From assembly GCF_004912195.1 (NCBI RefSeq), contig NZ_STGW01000003.1, forward strand, positions 124,001-188,000: DNA of 64,000 nucleotides, written 5' to 3'. The stretch is from Nocardioides caeni. Its GTDB lineage: Bacteria; Actinomycetota; Actinomycetes; Propionibacteriales; Nocardioidaceae. The notes under the pieces were generated by a model. The model was not told where the DNA came from. It ran no database searches and was given only the letters and a program-made list of their open reading frames with translations. The position numbers and the translations under genes are program-made. This document shows, one piece after another, positions 25,309-34,288 of this stretch (position 1 is the first letter of the stretch; the number at the start of each line of letters is the position of its first letter).

Positions 25309-26144
25309 CGCCGAGCGAGCGGGTGCTGGAGCACGGCCGCGTCAGTGTCGTCGATGTCGGTTCCGGGCCTCCGCTCCTGCTGATCCACGGGCTTGGCGGC
25401 ACCTGGCGCAACTGGGAGGCCAACATCCCCGGGCTCGCGCGACACCACCGGGTCATCGCACTGGACCTGCCGGGATTCGGCGGCTCCGAGCCGTACGCCG
25501 GGGAGGTGAGTGTCGCCCGGTACGTCGCGACCCTGGTGGAGCTCCTGGACCAGCTCGACGTGCTCGAGGCGACCATCGTCGGGAACTCGATGGGCGGGCT
25601 GCTCGCGATGGAGACGGCCCTCGTCCGCCCCGACCGCGTGACGGCGACGGTGCTGGTGTCCTCCGGCGGGCTCCCCCTCACTTCTTGGCGGCACCAGCGG
25701 GTACTCATCCCGCAGGCGAGGTTAGTGAACCGCCTGCTGCGGCGACCGGTCTGTCGTTGGGCGCTCCGACGCAGCCAGTTGGCGCGCGTCCTACTGGGTG
25801 GCCAGGTGTTCTTCGACGCCCGGTCCGTTCCTCCGGAGCTGCTCTCGGCAGCACTCGACGGTCTCGGCGCGCACGGCTTCGCCGCGGCGCTCGATGCCGG
25901 AAGCGACTACGACGCACGGGTCCGCGCACCCGGCATCCGGAAACCGACGCTCGTTGTCTGGGGCCGCCAGGACCCGCTGCTCCCTGTCGAAATGGGGCAC
26001 GAGCTCCACGAGCTCATCCGCGGCTCCCACTTCGAGGTGTGGGACCGCACCGGACACTGCGCCATGCTCGAGCACCCGGCGCGCTTCGACGTGCGCGTCA
26101 CCTCCTTCATCGAAGAGCTGGGCTCGCAGCGGCCGGCTTCCTGA
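25305..26144 (+). CDS. Alpha/beta-fold hydrolase
   Basis: A 279-residue esterase/lipase-like hydrolase. An oxyanion-hole HGLGG starts at 28, the nucleophile is S95 in GNSMGG, the acid is D223 in GRQDPLLP, and the base is H251 in TGHCAML. There is no signal peptide, so it is cytosolic. It starts at GTG overlapping the WS/DGAT stop (GTGA), which suggests that storage-ester synthesis and hydrolysis are controlled together. The exact substrate (ester, lactone or monoacylglycerol) is unknown. It converges with the AraC gene, whose stop abuts its own. Confidence 0.88.
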   Translation: MTPSERVLEHGRVSVVDVGSGPPLLLIHGLGGTWRNWEANIPGLARHHRVIALDLPGFGGSEPYAGEVSVARYVATLVELLDQLDVLEATIVGNSMGGLLAMETALVRPDRVTATVLVSSGGLPLTSWRHQRVLIPQARLVNRLLRRPVCRWALRRSQLARVLLGGQVFFDARSVPPELLSAALDGLGAHGFAAALDAGSDYDARVRAPGIRKPTLVVWGRQDPLLPVEMGHELHELIRGSHFEVWDRTGHCAMLEHPARFDVRVTSFIEELGSQRPAS

Positions 26145-27185
26145 TCACGCCTCCCGTGGCCGGCAGTTCTCGGCTCGCCATGAGCGCGGCGACGTCCCGC
26201 TCCACCGACGGAAGGCGTGCGAGAACGAGCTCTGCTCCACGTAACCCAGCAGCCCGGCGACTTCCGAGATCGATCGGGCGGGGTCGCGGAGGTAGTTCAA
26301 CGCCTGTTCCCGTCGTACGTCGTCAACCAGCCGCTCGAAGATGAGGCCCTGCGCCGCAAGGCGACGCTGCATTGTCCGCACGCTCACGAAATGGTGGTCC
26401 GCGATCACCTCGAGGGTGCATCCGCCGGTCGGGAGCAGCTCTCGGACGAGCCCCAAGATCTGGTGTTCCAGGGAGAGCCCGGCTGACGCGATGATCCCGT
26501 CGAGGTAGTCGCTGATGATGGCCCGGATCTCCGGGTTGTTCCGCGGGATGCTGCGCTCCATGTCGGCAGCGAAGTAGTCGACGCCGTAGGCGGCCTCGGC
26601 AAAACGGACCGGGCATCCGAAGACCTCGTCGTAGTACTCCTGATCCAGCAGCGGTGCGTGCGAGAAGTAGACGCCGCGCAGGCGTGCCGAGGGACCAGCG
26701 AGGATGGGCAGGATCTTGGTGGTGACCGCGAGACTCCACTGCTGGAACTGACGGCTCTCGCCGGGGACCTTCAACGTGTAGACGGTGCGCGGACCGCCCG
26801 CGGTGTCGACCAAGGCGATGTCGAAGGCGGAGAAGAGACCGTTCAAGTAGCGGATGGCGGAGGCGTAGGCGTCGCGGACGTTGGCGCAGTTCAACGCCGC
26901 GACCATCACCGGCCCGATCGAGTCCTGACCCTGGGCGAGGCCGACACGGATGCCGAAGTCGGGGCACGAGAGCTCCTCGGCGACCGCCTCCATCAGGCGC
27001 AGCAGTGGCGCTGCCGGGATGGCTTCCTTGCCCTGATCAGTCAAGCGGAGCGAGACGTGGAAGCGCCGCTCGTAGTCCTGCGGGTCGCCTCCAAGCTCCT
27101 CGATGAGGTCGGCGAAGGTCGCCACCACCCACCCCCGGAGATACGGCTCGCTCGTGCTTCTCGGGACGACTGACACGGGTGTCAT
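26145..27185 (-). CDS. AraC-family regulator with Arabinose_bd-type N-domain
   Basis: A 346-residue transcription regulator. The first 220 residues match the ligand-binding domain seen in OruR/ArgR-like AraC proteins (ATFADLIEELGGDPQDYERR; DFGIRVGLAQGQDSIGPVMV). The C-terminal 90 residues hold two HTHs (VRTMQRRLAAQGLIFERL; SISEVAGLLGYVEQSSFSHA). It is divergent from the lipid cluster starting at 27291, with 105 bases between, so it most likely controls that operon. The ligand is probably a lipid or hydrophobic metabolite (inference). Confidence 0.88.
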   Translation of the reverse strand: MTPVSVVPRSTSEPYLRGWVVATFADLIEELGGDPQDYERRFHVSLRLTDQGKEAIPAAPLLRLMEAVAEELSCPDFGIRVGLAQGQDSIGPVMVAALNCANVRDAYASAIRYLNGLFSAFDIALVDTAGGPRTVYTLKVPGESRQFQQWSLAVTTKILPILAGPSARLRGVYFSHAPLLDQEYYDEVFGCPVRFAEAAYGVDYFAADMERSIPRNNPEIRAIISDYLDGIIASAGLSLEHQILGLVRELLPTGGCTLEVIADHHFVSVRTMQRRLAAQGLIFERLVDDVRREQALNYLRDPARSISEVAGLLGYVEQSSFSHAFRRWSGTSPRSWRAENCRPREA

Positions 27186-27290
27186 CAGATCACAAATGGC
27201 TGGCGCTCGGGGACAAAACTCCGAGGGCCTCCTGTCCCTACGCTCGAAACGATCCGAGAGGCGGATCCCACAGAGCACAGGAGTTCCGAG

Positions 27291-28421
27291 ATGGCCAAGT
27301 ACCCCGTCGTCGTGTATGGCGCAAGCGGTTACACCGGCATGCTGGTGATGGACTGGTTGATCGACCAGAACATCCCGTTCACCGCGGTGGGCCGCGACAC
27401 GGGCCGCATCAAGGAAATGATGGCGGAGCGGGTCGTCCGCCTCGAGTCCGCCACCTACGAGATCGTCGAGGCCGAGCACGACGTCGCCTCTCTGGCGGCC
27501 GCCTTCACCGGCGCCAAGGTCGTCTGCAACACGGTCGGACCCTTCGGCACCCTGGGGCCGGTGGCGATCGAGGCAGCGCTGCAGGCCGGGTGCCACCACC
27601 TCGACACGACGGGCGAGCAGGGCTACGCGATGGCGATCCGCGCGCAGTTCGGCCAGGCCTACGCCGATGCCGGCCTGGTGCTCTGCCCTTCGCTGTCCTA
27701 CATGCACACGATCGCCCAGATCGCAGCCGAGCTGACGCTCGAGACGCCCGGCATCGACTCGCTGGAGACGGCCAGCATCTGCCGCGGGCCCCGCGAGGGA
27801 TCGGGCGTCACGATCGGTTCCACCGCCTCCATCTTCGAGACGTTCCGCCACCCCCAGCACCACCTGTGGGACAACCAGCTCGTCGAGTGGGGCGCGGGTG
27901 ACCACTTCGAGATCTCGGTGCCGGAGCTTCTCAAGCCGACGCTCGCCCTGCCCTGGGGTGGCACTTCGCTCCCGATCTTCTACCAGGACGACTCGCGGGT
28001 GCGGTACTGCAGCTCGCTCACCAGCTTCTACGACAACCCGGCGATGCGCATGGTGCTCGGGTTCGTCGAGCACTGGGAGGCCGAGCTCAAGCACCTCCCG
28101 ATCGAGGCCCAGGACGCCGCGATCGCGCAGGTGGTCGCGTCGACGACGCCGTCGATGCCGCCTCGCGAGCGCACCACCCTGAACCGCTCGGTCGACATCG
28201 CCATCGGACGCGGGCAGCTCACAGGCGTGCGGGCGAGCGTGTCCAGCGTGGCGCCGTACATCACGACCGGAGCCCTGCAGACCGCTGCTGTCATGAAGCT
28301 CATCGAGGGCGAGACAGCCGCTGTCGGCTTCACCTCCGGATGCAAGGCGTTCGGCCACCGCTACCTGCTCGGGTTCCTCGAGCAGCGTGGACTCGCGCGC
28401 GCCTCCGTCAAGGAGCTGTGA
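27291..28421 (+). CDS. Saccharopine-dehydrogenase-like (DUF5938-type) protein
   Basis: A 376-residue protein with an N-terminal Rossmann fold (VVVYGASGYTGM, nucleotide-binding loop about 9-16) and a C-terminal catalytic-like domain. Similar proteins are called trans-acting enoyl reductase or saccharopine dehydrogenase family, or DUF5938. A role in reduction of a lipid intermediate is plausible, but no substrate can be read from the sequence. An ACAGGAG site precedes the ATG, and the acyl-CoA ligase starts three bases after the stop. It is the first gene of the operon facing the AraC regulator. Confidence 0.78.
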   Translation: MAKYPVVVYGASGYTGMLVMDWLIDQNIPFTAVGRDTGRIKEMMAERVVRLESATYEIVEAEHDVASLAAAFTGAKVVCNTVGPFGTLGPVAIEAALQAGCHHLDTTGEQGYAMAIRAQFGQAYADAGLVLCPSLSYMHTIAQIAAELTLETPGIDSLETASICRGPREGSGVTIGSTASIFETFRHPQHHLWDNQLVEWGAGDHFEISVPELLKPTLALPWGGTSLPIFYQDDSRVRYCSSLTSFYDNPAMRMVLGFVEHWEAELKHLPIEAQDAAIAQVVASTTPSMPPRERTTLNRSVDIAIGRGQLTGVRASVSSVAPYITTGALQTAAVMKLIEGETAAVGFTSGCKAFGHRYLLGFLEQRGLARASVKEL

Positions 28422-28423
28422 CC

Positions 28424-29980
28424 ATGGCTGTCATCGACTTCTTCGACCGCGGCTGGCGGGCGGACCCGGACGGCGTGGCCTTCGTCCAGGATGAGCGCAG
28501 CGTCACCTTCCAGGCTGCCGGCGAGCTCACGTGCCGCGTCGCGAACGCGCTTCTCGCGGACGGACTGCCCAGCGGGACCAAGGGCGCGGTGTGGGCGGCC
28601 AACGACGTCACCGCCTGGCTGTGCACCCTCGGCCTGTGGCGGGCGAACATGACCTGGATCCCGGTCAACGCCCGCAACTCGGCGGACGAGAACCAGCGCA
28701 TCCTGGACGCGTTCGACTGCGAGATCGTGTTCTTCCAGTCCGCGTTCGCGCCGCTGCTGGCCACCCTTCGCGACCAGTTGCCGAAGGTCCTGCGCTGGGT
28801 GTGCATCGACGCTGACGTGGACGACGCGATCTCCCTCGACGATTGGCTGGAGGGACAGTCGACCACCGATCCGGCGCTCGTCGTCGACCTCGACGACGTC
28901 ATCTCGATCTCCCCGACCGGCGGCACCACCGGCACGCCCAAGGGGGTGATGAACACCCACCGCAGCTGGCAGACCTTCATCGCGCACTTCTTGATGGCCT
29001 TCCCCTACGCTCCCGACGAGCGGCCGGTGAACCTGGCCGCCGCACCGATGACCCACACGGCCGGAGCGCTCTCCCTGCCGACGACCGCCCGGGGCGGGAC
29101 GGTGGTCGTGGTGACCAGCCCGCAGCCCGACCTCATGCTCCAGCAGCTGGTCAAGCAGCAGGTCACCGAGCTGTTCCTGCCACCCACCGTCATCTACCGG
29201 CTGCTCGAGGCGCCCGGCATCGAGGGCGTCGACTTCTCGAGCCTGAAGTACTTCCTCTACGGCGCCGCACCGATGTCGGTGGAGAAGCTCCGGAAGGCCC
29301 TCGACGTCTTCGGCCCGGTGATGGCCGGTGGCTACGGACAGACGGAGGCTCCGGCGTCGATCGCCTTCCTCCCGCCCGCGGAGCACTTCCGGGACGGGCA
29401 GGTCGGCTCCGACGAGCGGCTGTCGTCCGTCGGGCGTCCCAGCCCGCTGGTGCGCGTGGAGATCCTCGACGAGGAGAACCGGGTGCTGAAGGCCGGCGAG
29501 TCCGGGGAGATCTGCGTCCGCGGCGACCTGGTGATGAAGGGCTACTACAAGGCGCCCGAGCAGACCGCCGAGACGATCGTCGACGGGTGGCTGCACACCG
29601 GCGACATCGGTCACCTCGACGACGAGGGCTACCTGCACATCACCGACCGCAAGAAGGACATGATCATCTCGGGCGGCTTCAACGTCTACCCGAGCGAGGT
29701 CGAGCAGGTGATCTGGTCGCACCCCAAGGTGCAGGACTGCGCGGTCATCGGCACCCCGGACGAGCAGTGGGGGGAAGCGGTCAAGGCCGTCGTGGAGCTC
29801 AATCCCGGAGAGACCCTCGACCCGGAGGAGCTGATCGAGCTCTGCAAGCGCCGGCTCGGGTCGGTCAAGGCGCCCAAGAGCGTGGACTTCGTCGAGGCGC
29901 TCCCCCGCAGCGCGGTCGGCAAGGTGCTGAAGAAGGACCTGCGCGACCGCTACTGGGCCGGCGCGGCGCGCGCCATCTGA
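28424..29980 (+). CDS. Acyl-CoA synthetase (AMP-forming)
   Basis: A 518-residue ANL-superfamily ligase that activates a carboxylic acid to its CoA thioester through an acyl-adenylate. The P-loop SPTGGTTGTPKG is at 163-174, with YGQTEAP in the middle, GWLHTGDIG, then the hinge DRKKDMIISGG and the C-terminal PRSAVGKVLKK lysine. The chain is shorter than FadD-type long-chain ligases; medium-chain or cyclic acids are possible. It sits between the saccharopine-dehydrogenase-like and SDR genes in one operon. Confidence 0.9.
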   Translation: MAVIDFFDRGWRADPDGVAFVQDERSVTFQAAGELTCRVANALLADGLPSGTKGAVWAANDVTAWLCTLGLWRANMTWIPVNARNSADENQRILDAFDCEIVFFQSAFAPLLATLRDQLPKVLRWVCIDADVDDAISLDDWLEGQSTTDPALVVDLDDVISISPTGGTTGTPKGVMNTHRSWQTFIAHFLMAFPYAPDERPVNLAAAPMTHTAGALSLPTTARGGTVVVVTSPQPDLMLQQLVKQQVTELFLPPTVIYRLLEAPGIEGVDFSSLKYFLYGAAPMSVEKLRKALDVFGPVMAGGYGQTEAPASIAFLPPAEHFRDGQVGSDERLSSVGRPSPLVRVEILDEENRVLKAGESGEICVRGDLVMKGYYKAPEQTAETIVDGWLHTGDIGHLDDEGYLHITDRKKDMIISGGFNVYPSEVEQVIWSHPKVQDCAVIGTPDEQWGEAVKAVVELNPGETLDPEELIELCKRRLGSVKAPKSVDFVEALPRSAVGKVLKKDLRDRYWAGAARAI

Positions 29981-30090
29981 GAGGAGCTCCGATGACCGCA
30001 TGGCTTCCCGGCCTCTCCGGAGGCACCTGGCCCGCACGCCGCCCGCCAGTCCGCCGCCACGCCCCGTCGATCAGCAACAGGAGTCTCTTC

Positions 30091-30888
30091 ATGACCTCGC
30101 TTGAAGGAAAGGTCGCCGTCGTCACGGGTGCGGGCTCGGGGATCGGCCGGGCACTCGCGATCGAGCTGACGCGTCGAGGCGCCCGGGTGGCGCTCTCCGA
30201 CATCGACGGCGCCGCGGCGGAGGAGACCCGTACGCTGTGTGCGGGTGCTGAGGCCCGCGCCTACAAGCTCGACGTCTCCAGCGCCGAGGATTTCGCGGCG
30301 CACGCCCAGCAGGTGCTGGAGGACTTCGGCACCGTCCACCTCGTCTTCAACAACGCCGGCGCCACGTTGATCGGGACCCTCGACCACACCGAGCTCGACG
30401 AGATCGACTGGCTGCTGGGCATCAACCTGCGAGGGGTAGTCGTCGGCAGCAAGGCCTTCCTGCCCACGATGCTGGCCCAGCGTGAGGGCTGGATCGTCAA
30501 CATCTCCAGCATCCTCGGACTGGCGGGCTACCCCGGACAGTCGGCCTACAACATCTCCAAGTTCGGGGTGAGGGGACTCACCGAGGCCCTGTGGTCCGAG
30601 CTCGCAGGGACCGGCGTCCGCGCCGTGCTGGTGCATCCCGGTGGCATCCAGACGAACATCGAACGAGCCGGGCGACGCACGGTGAACGCCGGCGAAGCCG
30701 AGGTCGCCATCACCGCGGCTGCGGTCAAGATGCTGGTCACGCCACCGGAGGTGGTTGCCAGCGACATCCTGGACGGGATCGAACGCGGCCGCCGCCGGAT
30801 CCTCACCGGCAAGTACTCGCGCAGCATCTTCTGGCTGTCCCGAGCCCTGCCGAACCGCTTCCCCGCCGTCCTGGCGCGGCTCGGCTGA
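30091..30888 (+). CDS. Short-chain dehydrogenase/reductase
   Basis: A 265-residue classical SDR: GAGSGIG cofactor loop at 13-19, NNAG at 87-90, Ser in NISS (139-140), and Y153-x3-K157 in SAYNISK. The D37 in SDIDG suggests NAD preference. I start at the ATG at 30091 with an AGGAG upstream, because it gives the usual SDR N-terminus. An ATG at 29992 in the same frame has an even better GAGGAG site and would add 33 Pro/Arg-rich residues. It is likely an alcohol or ketone oxidoreductase in the same lipid pathway. Confidence 0.88.
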   Translation: MTSLEGKVAVVTGAGSGIGRALAIELTRRGARVALSDIDGAAAEETRTLCAGAEARAYKLDVSSAEDFAAHAQQVLEDFGTVHLVFNNAGATLIGTLDHTELDEIDWLLGINLRGVVVGSKAFLPTMLAQREGWIVNISSILGLAGYPGQSAYNISKFGVRGLTEALWSELAGTGVRAVLVHPGGIQTNIERAGRRTVNAGEAEVAITAAAVKMLVTPPEVVASDILDGIERGRRRILTGKYSRSIFWLSRALPNRFPAVLARLG

Positions 30889-30893
30889 GCGAC

Positions 30894-32135
30894 ATGACGG
30901 ACATCTACATCGCCGGAATCGCGATGACCGTCTTCGGCCGGCATCCCGGGCGGACCATCGACGACCTCGCCGGCGAAGCGCTCCGGGGGGCCCTCGCAGA
31001 TGCCGATTGCGAAACGAAGGACCTGGGAGCAGCCTTCTACGCCGGGGTGACGAACGGGCCGCTGCAGGGCCAGGTGTCGATCCCGGGCCAGGTGGTGCTC
31101 GGCAGGATCGGGATCGAAGGCATCCCGATCTTCAACGTCGAGAACGCCTGCGCGTCGGGCAGCACAGCCGTCCACCTGGCGGCCCAGAGCCTGCGTGCAG
31201 GAACCACCGACGTCGCGCTGGCGCTGGGCGCCGAGAAGATGAACATCCCCGACAAGGCCCGGACCTTGGCGCTCTTCGAGGGAGGCTGGGACGTCTCCCG
31301 CGCCGAGGAGAACTACGAGACCCTGATCCGCCTGGGCAACGGCGTCGTCCCACCGGAGGGTTCGGAGTCAGACAGGCCGTACAGCCGATTCATGTCGGTG
31401 TACGCCGCGCTGGCGCGCCACCACATGAAGACCTGGGGCACGACGGCGGATCAAATCGCCGCGGTGGCGGCCAAGAACCATCGGCACTCCGTGCACAACC
31501 CGTTCTCGCAGTTCCGAATGCCCTACACCGTCGACGAGATCCTCGCCGCGCCTCCGATCACCTACCCGCTGACGCTACCGATGTGTGCGCCGATGTCAGA
31601 CGGCGCCGCAGCTGTCGTGCTGTGCACCGAGGAGGGGCTGCGCCGGATCGGCGCCGACCATTCGCGAGCGGTCCGGGTCGCGGCCAGCGTGGTTCTCAGC
31701 TTCACGGGGCGCGATGCCGAGGACTTCGAGCAGAGCGTGGGCCGTAGGGCGGCTCGGCAAGCCTACGCCGACGCCGGGATCGGGCCGGCCGACATCAACG
31801 TCGCGGAGGTGCACGATGCCTCTGCGATCGGCGAGATCATCCAGGCCGAGAACCTCGGTCTCGTCCCGAACGGCATGGGCGGCCCGGCCGCCGAGCGGGG
31901 CGAGCTGACCCTGGGGGGTCGCATTCCGATCAATCCCTCCGGCGGTCTCGAGTCCAAGGGTCATCCACTCGGCGCCACCGGCATCGGTCAGCTCTACGAG
32001 CTCACCACCCAGCTCCGCGGCGAAGCAGGCGCCCGGCAGGTCGAGGGCGCTCGATTCGCCGTCCAGGAGAACGGCGGCGGCCTGGTCGGCGTCGAGGAAG
32101 CCGCCGTCGCCGTCCACGTCCTCGCCAAGTCCTGA
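30894..32135 (+). CDS. Thiolase-like acetyl-CoA acetyltransferase / lipid-transfer type
   Basis: A 413-residue thiolase-fold protein. The nucleophile is C86 in NVENACASGS, the His loop is GGLESKGHPLGATG, and a C-terminal QENGGG stretch is present. The canonical second Cys of degradative thiolases is not evident; this is the SCP2-thiolase/lipid-transfer group, often found in steroid and branched-chain degradation clusters. It starts five bases after the SDR stop. It probably cleaves a beta-keto acyl-CoA or an aldol adduct made by its neighbours. Confidence 0.85.
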   Translation: MTDIYIAGIAMTVFGRHPGRTIDDLAGEALRGALADADCETKDLGAAFYAGVTNGPLQGQVSIPGQVVLGRIGIEGIPIFNVENACASGSTAVHLAAQSLRAGTTDVALALGAEKMNIPDKARTLALFEGGWDVSRAEENYETLIRLGNGVVPPEGSESDRPYSRFMSVYAALARHHMKTWGTTADQIAAVAAKNHRHSVHNPFSQFRMPYTVDEILAAPPITYPLTLPMCAPMSDGAAAVVLCTEEGLRRIGADHSRAVRVAASVVLSFTGRDAEDFEQSVGRRAARQAYADAGIGPADINVAEVHDASAIGEIIQAENLGLVPNGMGGPAAERGELTLGGRIPINPSGGLESKGHPLGATGIGQLYELTTQLRGEAGARQVEGARFAVQENGGGLVGVEEAAVAVHVLAKS

Positions 32136-32149
32136 TCCCGGAGGTCACG

Positions 32150-32581
32150 ATGTCCGCACCAACCGCTCGCCTTCTGTTCCGCATCGCCGCGCTGTTCAAC
32201 GCAGGGGCCGTTCTCCTCTTTCTTCCCGTCCTCGGACTCGCCGACCGCGCCGGCTTGGAGGGGGCCCCGACCGGAACCACCTTCGAGTACGTCGGGATCG
32301 CAGCCGTCGGCATCTTCGGCGTCGGATATTGGATTGCCGCCGCGGCGCCGGAGCGTCATCGCGACATCGTCTGGCTGGGCCTCGCCGGCAAGGTGTTGGC
32401 CGTGTCGATCGTGATTTCGAACCTCGTCGAGGGCGACGTGAACGGACGGTTGGCGGCGGTCGTGGCCGGCGACATCGTCTTCTGCGTCCTGTTCACCTGG
32501 TACCTCGCGTCCAACAGGCCGGCGACCGACACCAGCGCCCCGGCCCCGTCCACCGCAGCTCAGCGCTCAGCTCGGGCCTGA
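32150..32581 (+). CDS. Small four-helix membrane protein
   Basis: A 143-residue integral membrane protein with about four hydrophobic helices (LFRIAALFNAGAVLLFLPVL; YVGIAAVGIFGVGYWIAAAA; IVWLGLAGKVLAVSIVISNL; VVAGDIVFCVLFTWYLAS). The tail is Thr/Ala/Pro-rich. It is 14 bases after the thiolase and so likely in the same operon. The function is unknown. Confidence 0.75.
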   Translation: MSAPTARLLFRIAALFNAGAVLLFLPVLGLADRAGLEGAPTGTTFEYVGIAAVGIFGVGYWIAAAAPERHRDIVWLGLAGKVLAVSIVISNLVEGDVNGRLAAVVAGDIVFCVLFTWYLASNRPATDTSAPAPSTAAQRSARA

Positions 32582-32599
32582 CATCACGAAGGAGCCGTC

Positions 32600-32776
32600 G
32601 TGGCCCAGCTCATCGCCATCTTCGCCTTCATGCTCGTCCCGATCTGGATCATCCTCGCCAGCGCCACCGTCGGATGGATCGCAGACCTCCGTCAGCGAAC
32701 TGGCGGCAGCCGCTCGCTGGCTCGCTCCGTCGACAGCGCAGATGCCAGATCGGCACGGAGCGTTGGGGACTGCTGA
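32600..32776 (+). CDS. Single-helix 58-residue membrane peptide
   Basis: From the GTG at 32600, eight bases after AAGGAG, a short frame encodes a hydrophobic N-terminal helix (IAIFAFMLVPIWIILASATV, about 5-24) and a Ser/Arg-rich tail. It follows the four-helix protein by 18 bases. Its 3' half overlaps, on the opposite strand, the end of the nucleotidyltransferase gene. The clear ribosome site makes it credible despite its size. Confidence 0.5.
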   Translation: MAQLIAIFAFMLVPIWIILASATVGWIADLRQRTGGSRSLARSVDSADARSARSVGDC

Positions 32777-33623
32777 TGGGACTGCTGCGCCAACCGGTGT
32801 CAGCCCGATCTAGCCCATTCCAGCCGCGAGTGACGCCCCCGCCGCTGGTCAAGGCGTTGAGAATGCGAAGCGCGGTCTGGCCGCTGACTCGTGCGGCGGC
32901 CGGTAGCGCCCGCCATCGGGCGGCGGCGGCAGGCAGTGCGCGGGCCAACGCCTGGAGGCGGGAACGATCCGATCCGGCGAACTGCTCTCGCTCGGCGTAG
33001 GGATCGTCGATGACCGCGAGCAAGAGCGCAGCGTCCTGGAGATGACGTTCCCGATCGCGCGAGTCGGCCTGATAGGCGGCGGCCTTGAGGATGACCGCAC
33101 CGAACGGCGACGGCACGCTCACCGTGGTGGTACGACCGGCAGAGATCTGGAGCCGTGCGTTGATCGTTCTGCGGAGGGCCTGGGTGCCGCCCTCGATGGC
33201 GACCATCGTCCGTCCACGAAGCTTCTCGACCACTCGCGGTGCGGCGTGATCAGCGACGAGGACGTCAACCACGTCGGTACCGCTGGTCACGACATCGACC
33301 ATCGACTCCCCTCGTTTGAAGCGATGGGCGGTGCTGTTGCGTTCGTCGATCGAAGGCGCGAGCTCGTAGCCGAGCGACTCGAGCGCCCTGGCGGTCTCCG
33401 ATGCGATGCCGCGGGTGGTCTCGACGTGGAGGACGATGTCGACGTCGTTGGTGGGGCGCATGGCATCGATGCCCGCGTGGATGCCGTGCAGCTGAGCCAT
33501 CAGGCCGCTGACGAGCGTCCACTTGTCATGGGACAGCACCGCCTCGATCTCGGCGACGTTCGGCCACGGCGCGCCCCAACCACCGGCGGGCGTGGTGACG
33601 TTGATGGTCGGCCGATCAGCCAC
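32649..33623 (-). CDS. AbiEii-like nucleotidyltransferase (candidate toxin)
   Basis: A 324-residue protein with a minimal nucleotidyltransferase core: LVSGLMAQLHGIHAG (about 37-51), then TNDVDIVLHV with D60-x-D62 as the metal-binding pair. Such enzymes act as toxins in AbiE-type (type IV) toxin-antitoxin systems by adding nucleotides to RNA. It starts at GTG, overlapping the upstream HTH gene by eight bases. The last 70 residues (after NALTSGG) are basic and low-complexity and overlap an opposite-strand gene, so the original stop may have been lost. Confidence 0.65.
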   Translation of the reverse strand: MADRPTINVTTPAGGWGAPWPNVAEIEAVLSHDKWTLVSGLMAQLHGIHAGIDAMRPTNDVDIVLHVETTRGIASETARALESLGYELAPSIDERNSTAHRFKRGESMVDVVTSGTDVVDVLVADHAAPRVVEKLRGRTMVAIEGGTQALRRTINARLQISAGRTTTVSVPSPFGAVILKAAAYQADSRDRERHLQDAALLLAVIDDPYAEREQFAGSDRSRLQALARALPAAAARWRALPAAARVSGQTALRILNALTSGGGVTRGWNGLDRADTGWRSSPISSPQRSVPIWHLRCRRSEPASGCRQFADGGLRSIRRWRWRG

Positions 33624-34287
33624 GGAACTCCCCCAGCGCTCGATCAAGCGCGTCGAGTCCGGCTCGGCGTTCGCGGACATCGAGGGACTCGGCCAGGTCA
33701 AGCGCAGCAAGGACATCGCTGGCGCCGACAAGGTCGCGAACCAGATCGAGATCCATGGAGGTCGCGCGAAGGGTCACGCTCCCGGTGTCATCGCGCATCA
33801 GACCATGGCGCGAAACAACCGCCTTCACGTCGGTCGTGGCCAGGTAGCCGTCGATCGCGTTCGTCGCCGCCAGCCCAAGTCGCGCGGGCGTCGACGAGGT
33901 GTCGACCAGTTCAGCGCGCAGCCGTTCCTCCGCGCTGCGGTGCGCGACGTACCGGCTCACGCTGGCCCGCCCACGCGCGCGCTCCACCAGCTCCTCGGCC
34001 CCGAGCCGGCGGAGTCGTCCCCTGAGCCGGGACCGCTGACTCTGCCCCAGCCACCTCGCCTCGCGTCCAGACAGCAAACCCACGGCGGCCCATGCCGTCG
34101 CCTCAGCCCACGCCCTCGTGTGCGAACCCCGGCGAACGGCCAGCAGCCGCTCCACCGACATCTCGTCGACCACTCCCCTGGCCAACGAGCGCAGCTCACC
34201 CCGCGCGACGAGGTGCTGGACCTGCCGCGTCGAGACACCGAGACGCTCAGCGGCCTCAGAGACGGCAAGCAACGACATGACATACAT
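33616..34287 (-). CDS. HTH protein (candidate antitoxin)
   Basis: A 223-residue protein with a MerR/excisionase-like HTH at the N-terminus (LLAVSEAAERLGVSTRQVQH; LVARGELRSLARG). A helical Arg-rich middle and an Asp/Leu-rich C-terminus follow. ATGs at 34287 and 34278 are both possible starts. A perfect 14-bp palindrome lies one base upstream of 34287, so the protein probably represses its own promoter. Coupling to the nucleotidyltransferase gene makes it the likely antitoxin; it is not an obvious AbiEi homologue. Confidence 0.65.
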   Translation of the reverse strand: MYVMSLLAVSEAAERLGVSTRQVQHLVARGELRSLARGVVDEMSVERLLAVRRGSHTRAWAEATAWAAVGLLSGREARWLGQSQRSRLRGRLRRLGAEELVERARGRASVSRYVAHRSAEERLRAELVDTSSTPARLGLAATNAIDGYLATTDVKAVVSRHGLMRDDTGSVTLRATSMDLDLVRDLVGASDVLAALDLAESLDVRERRAGLDALDRALGEFRG

Positions 34288-34288
34288 G

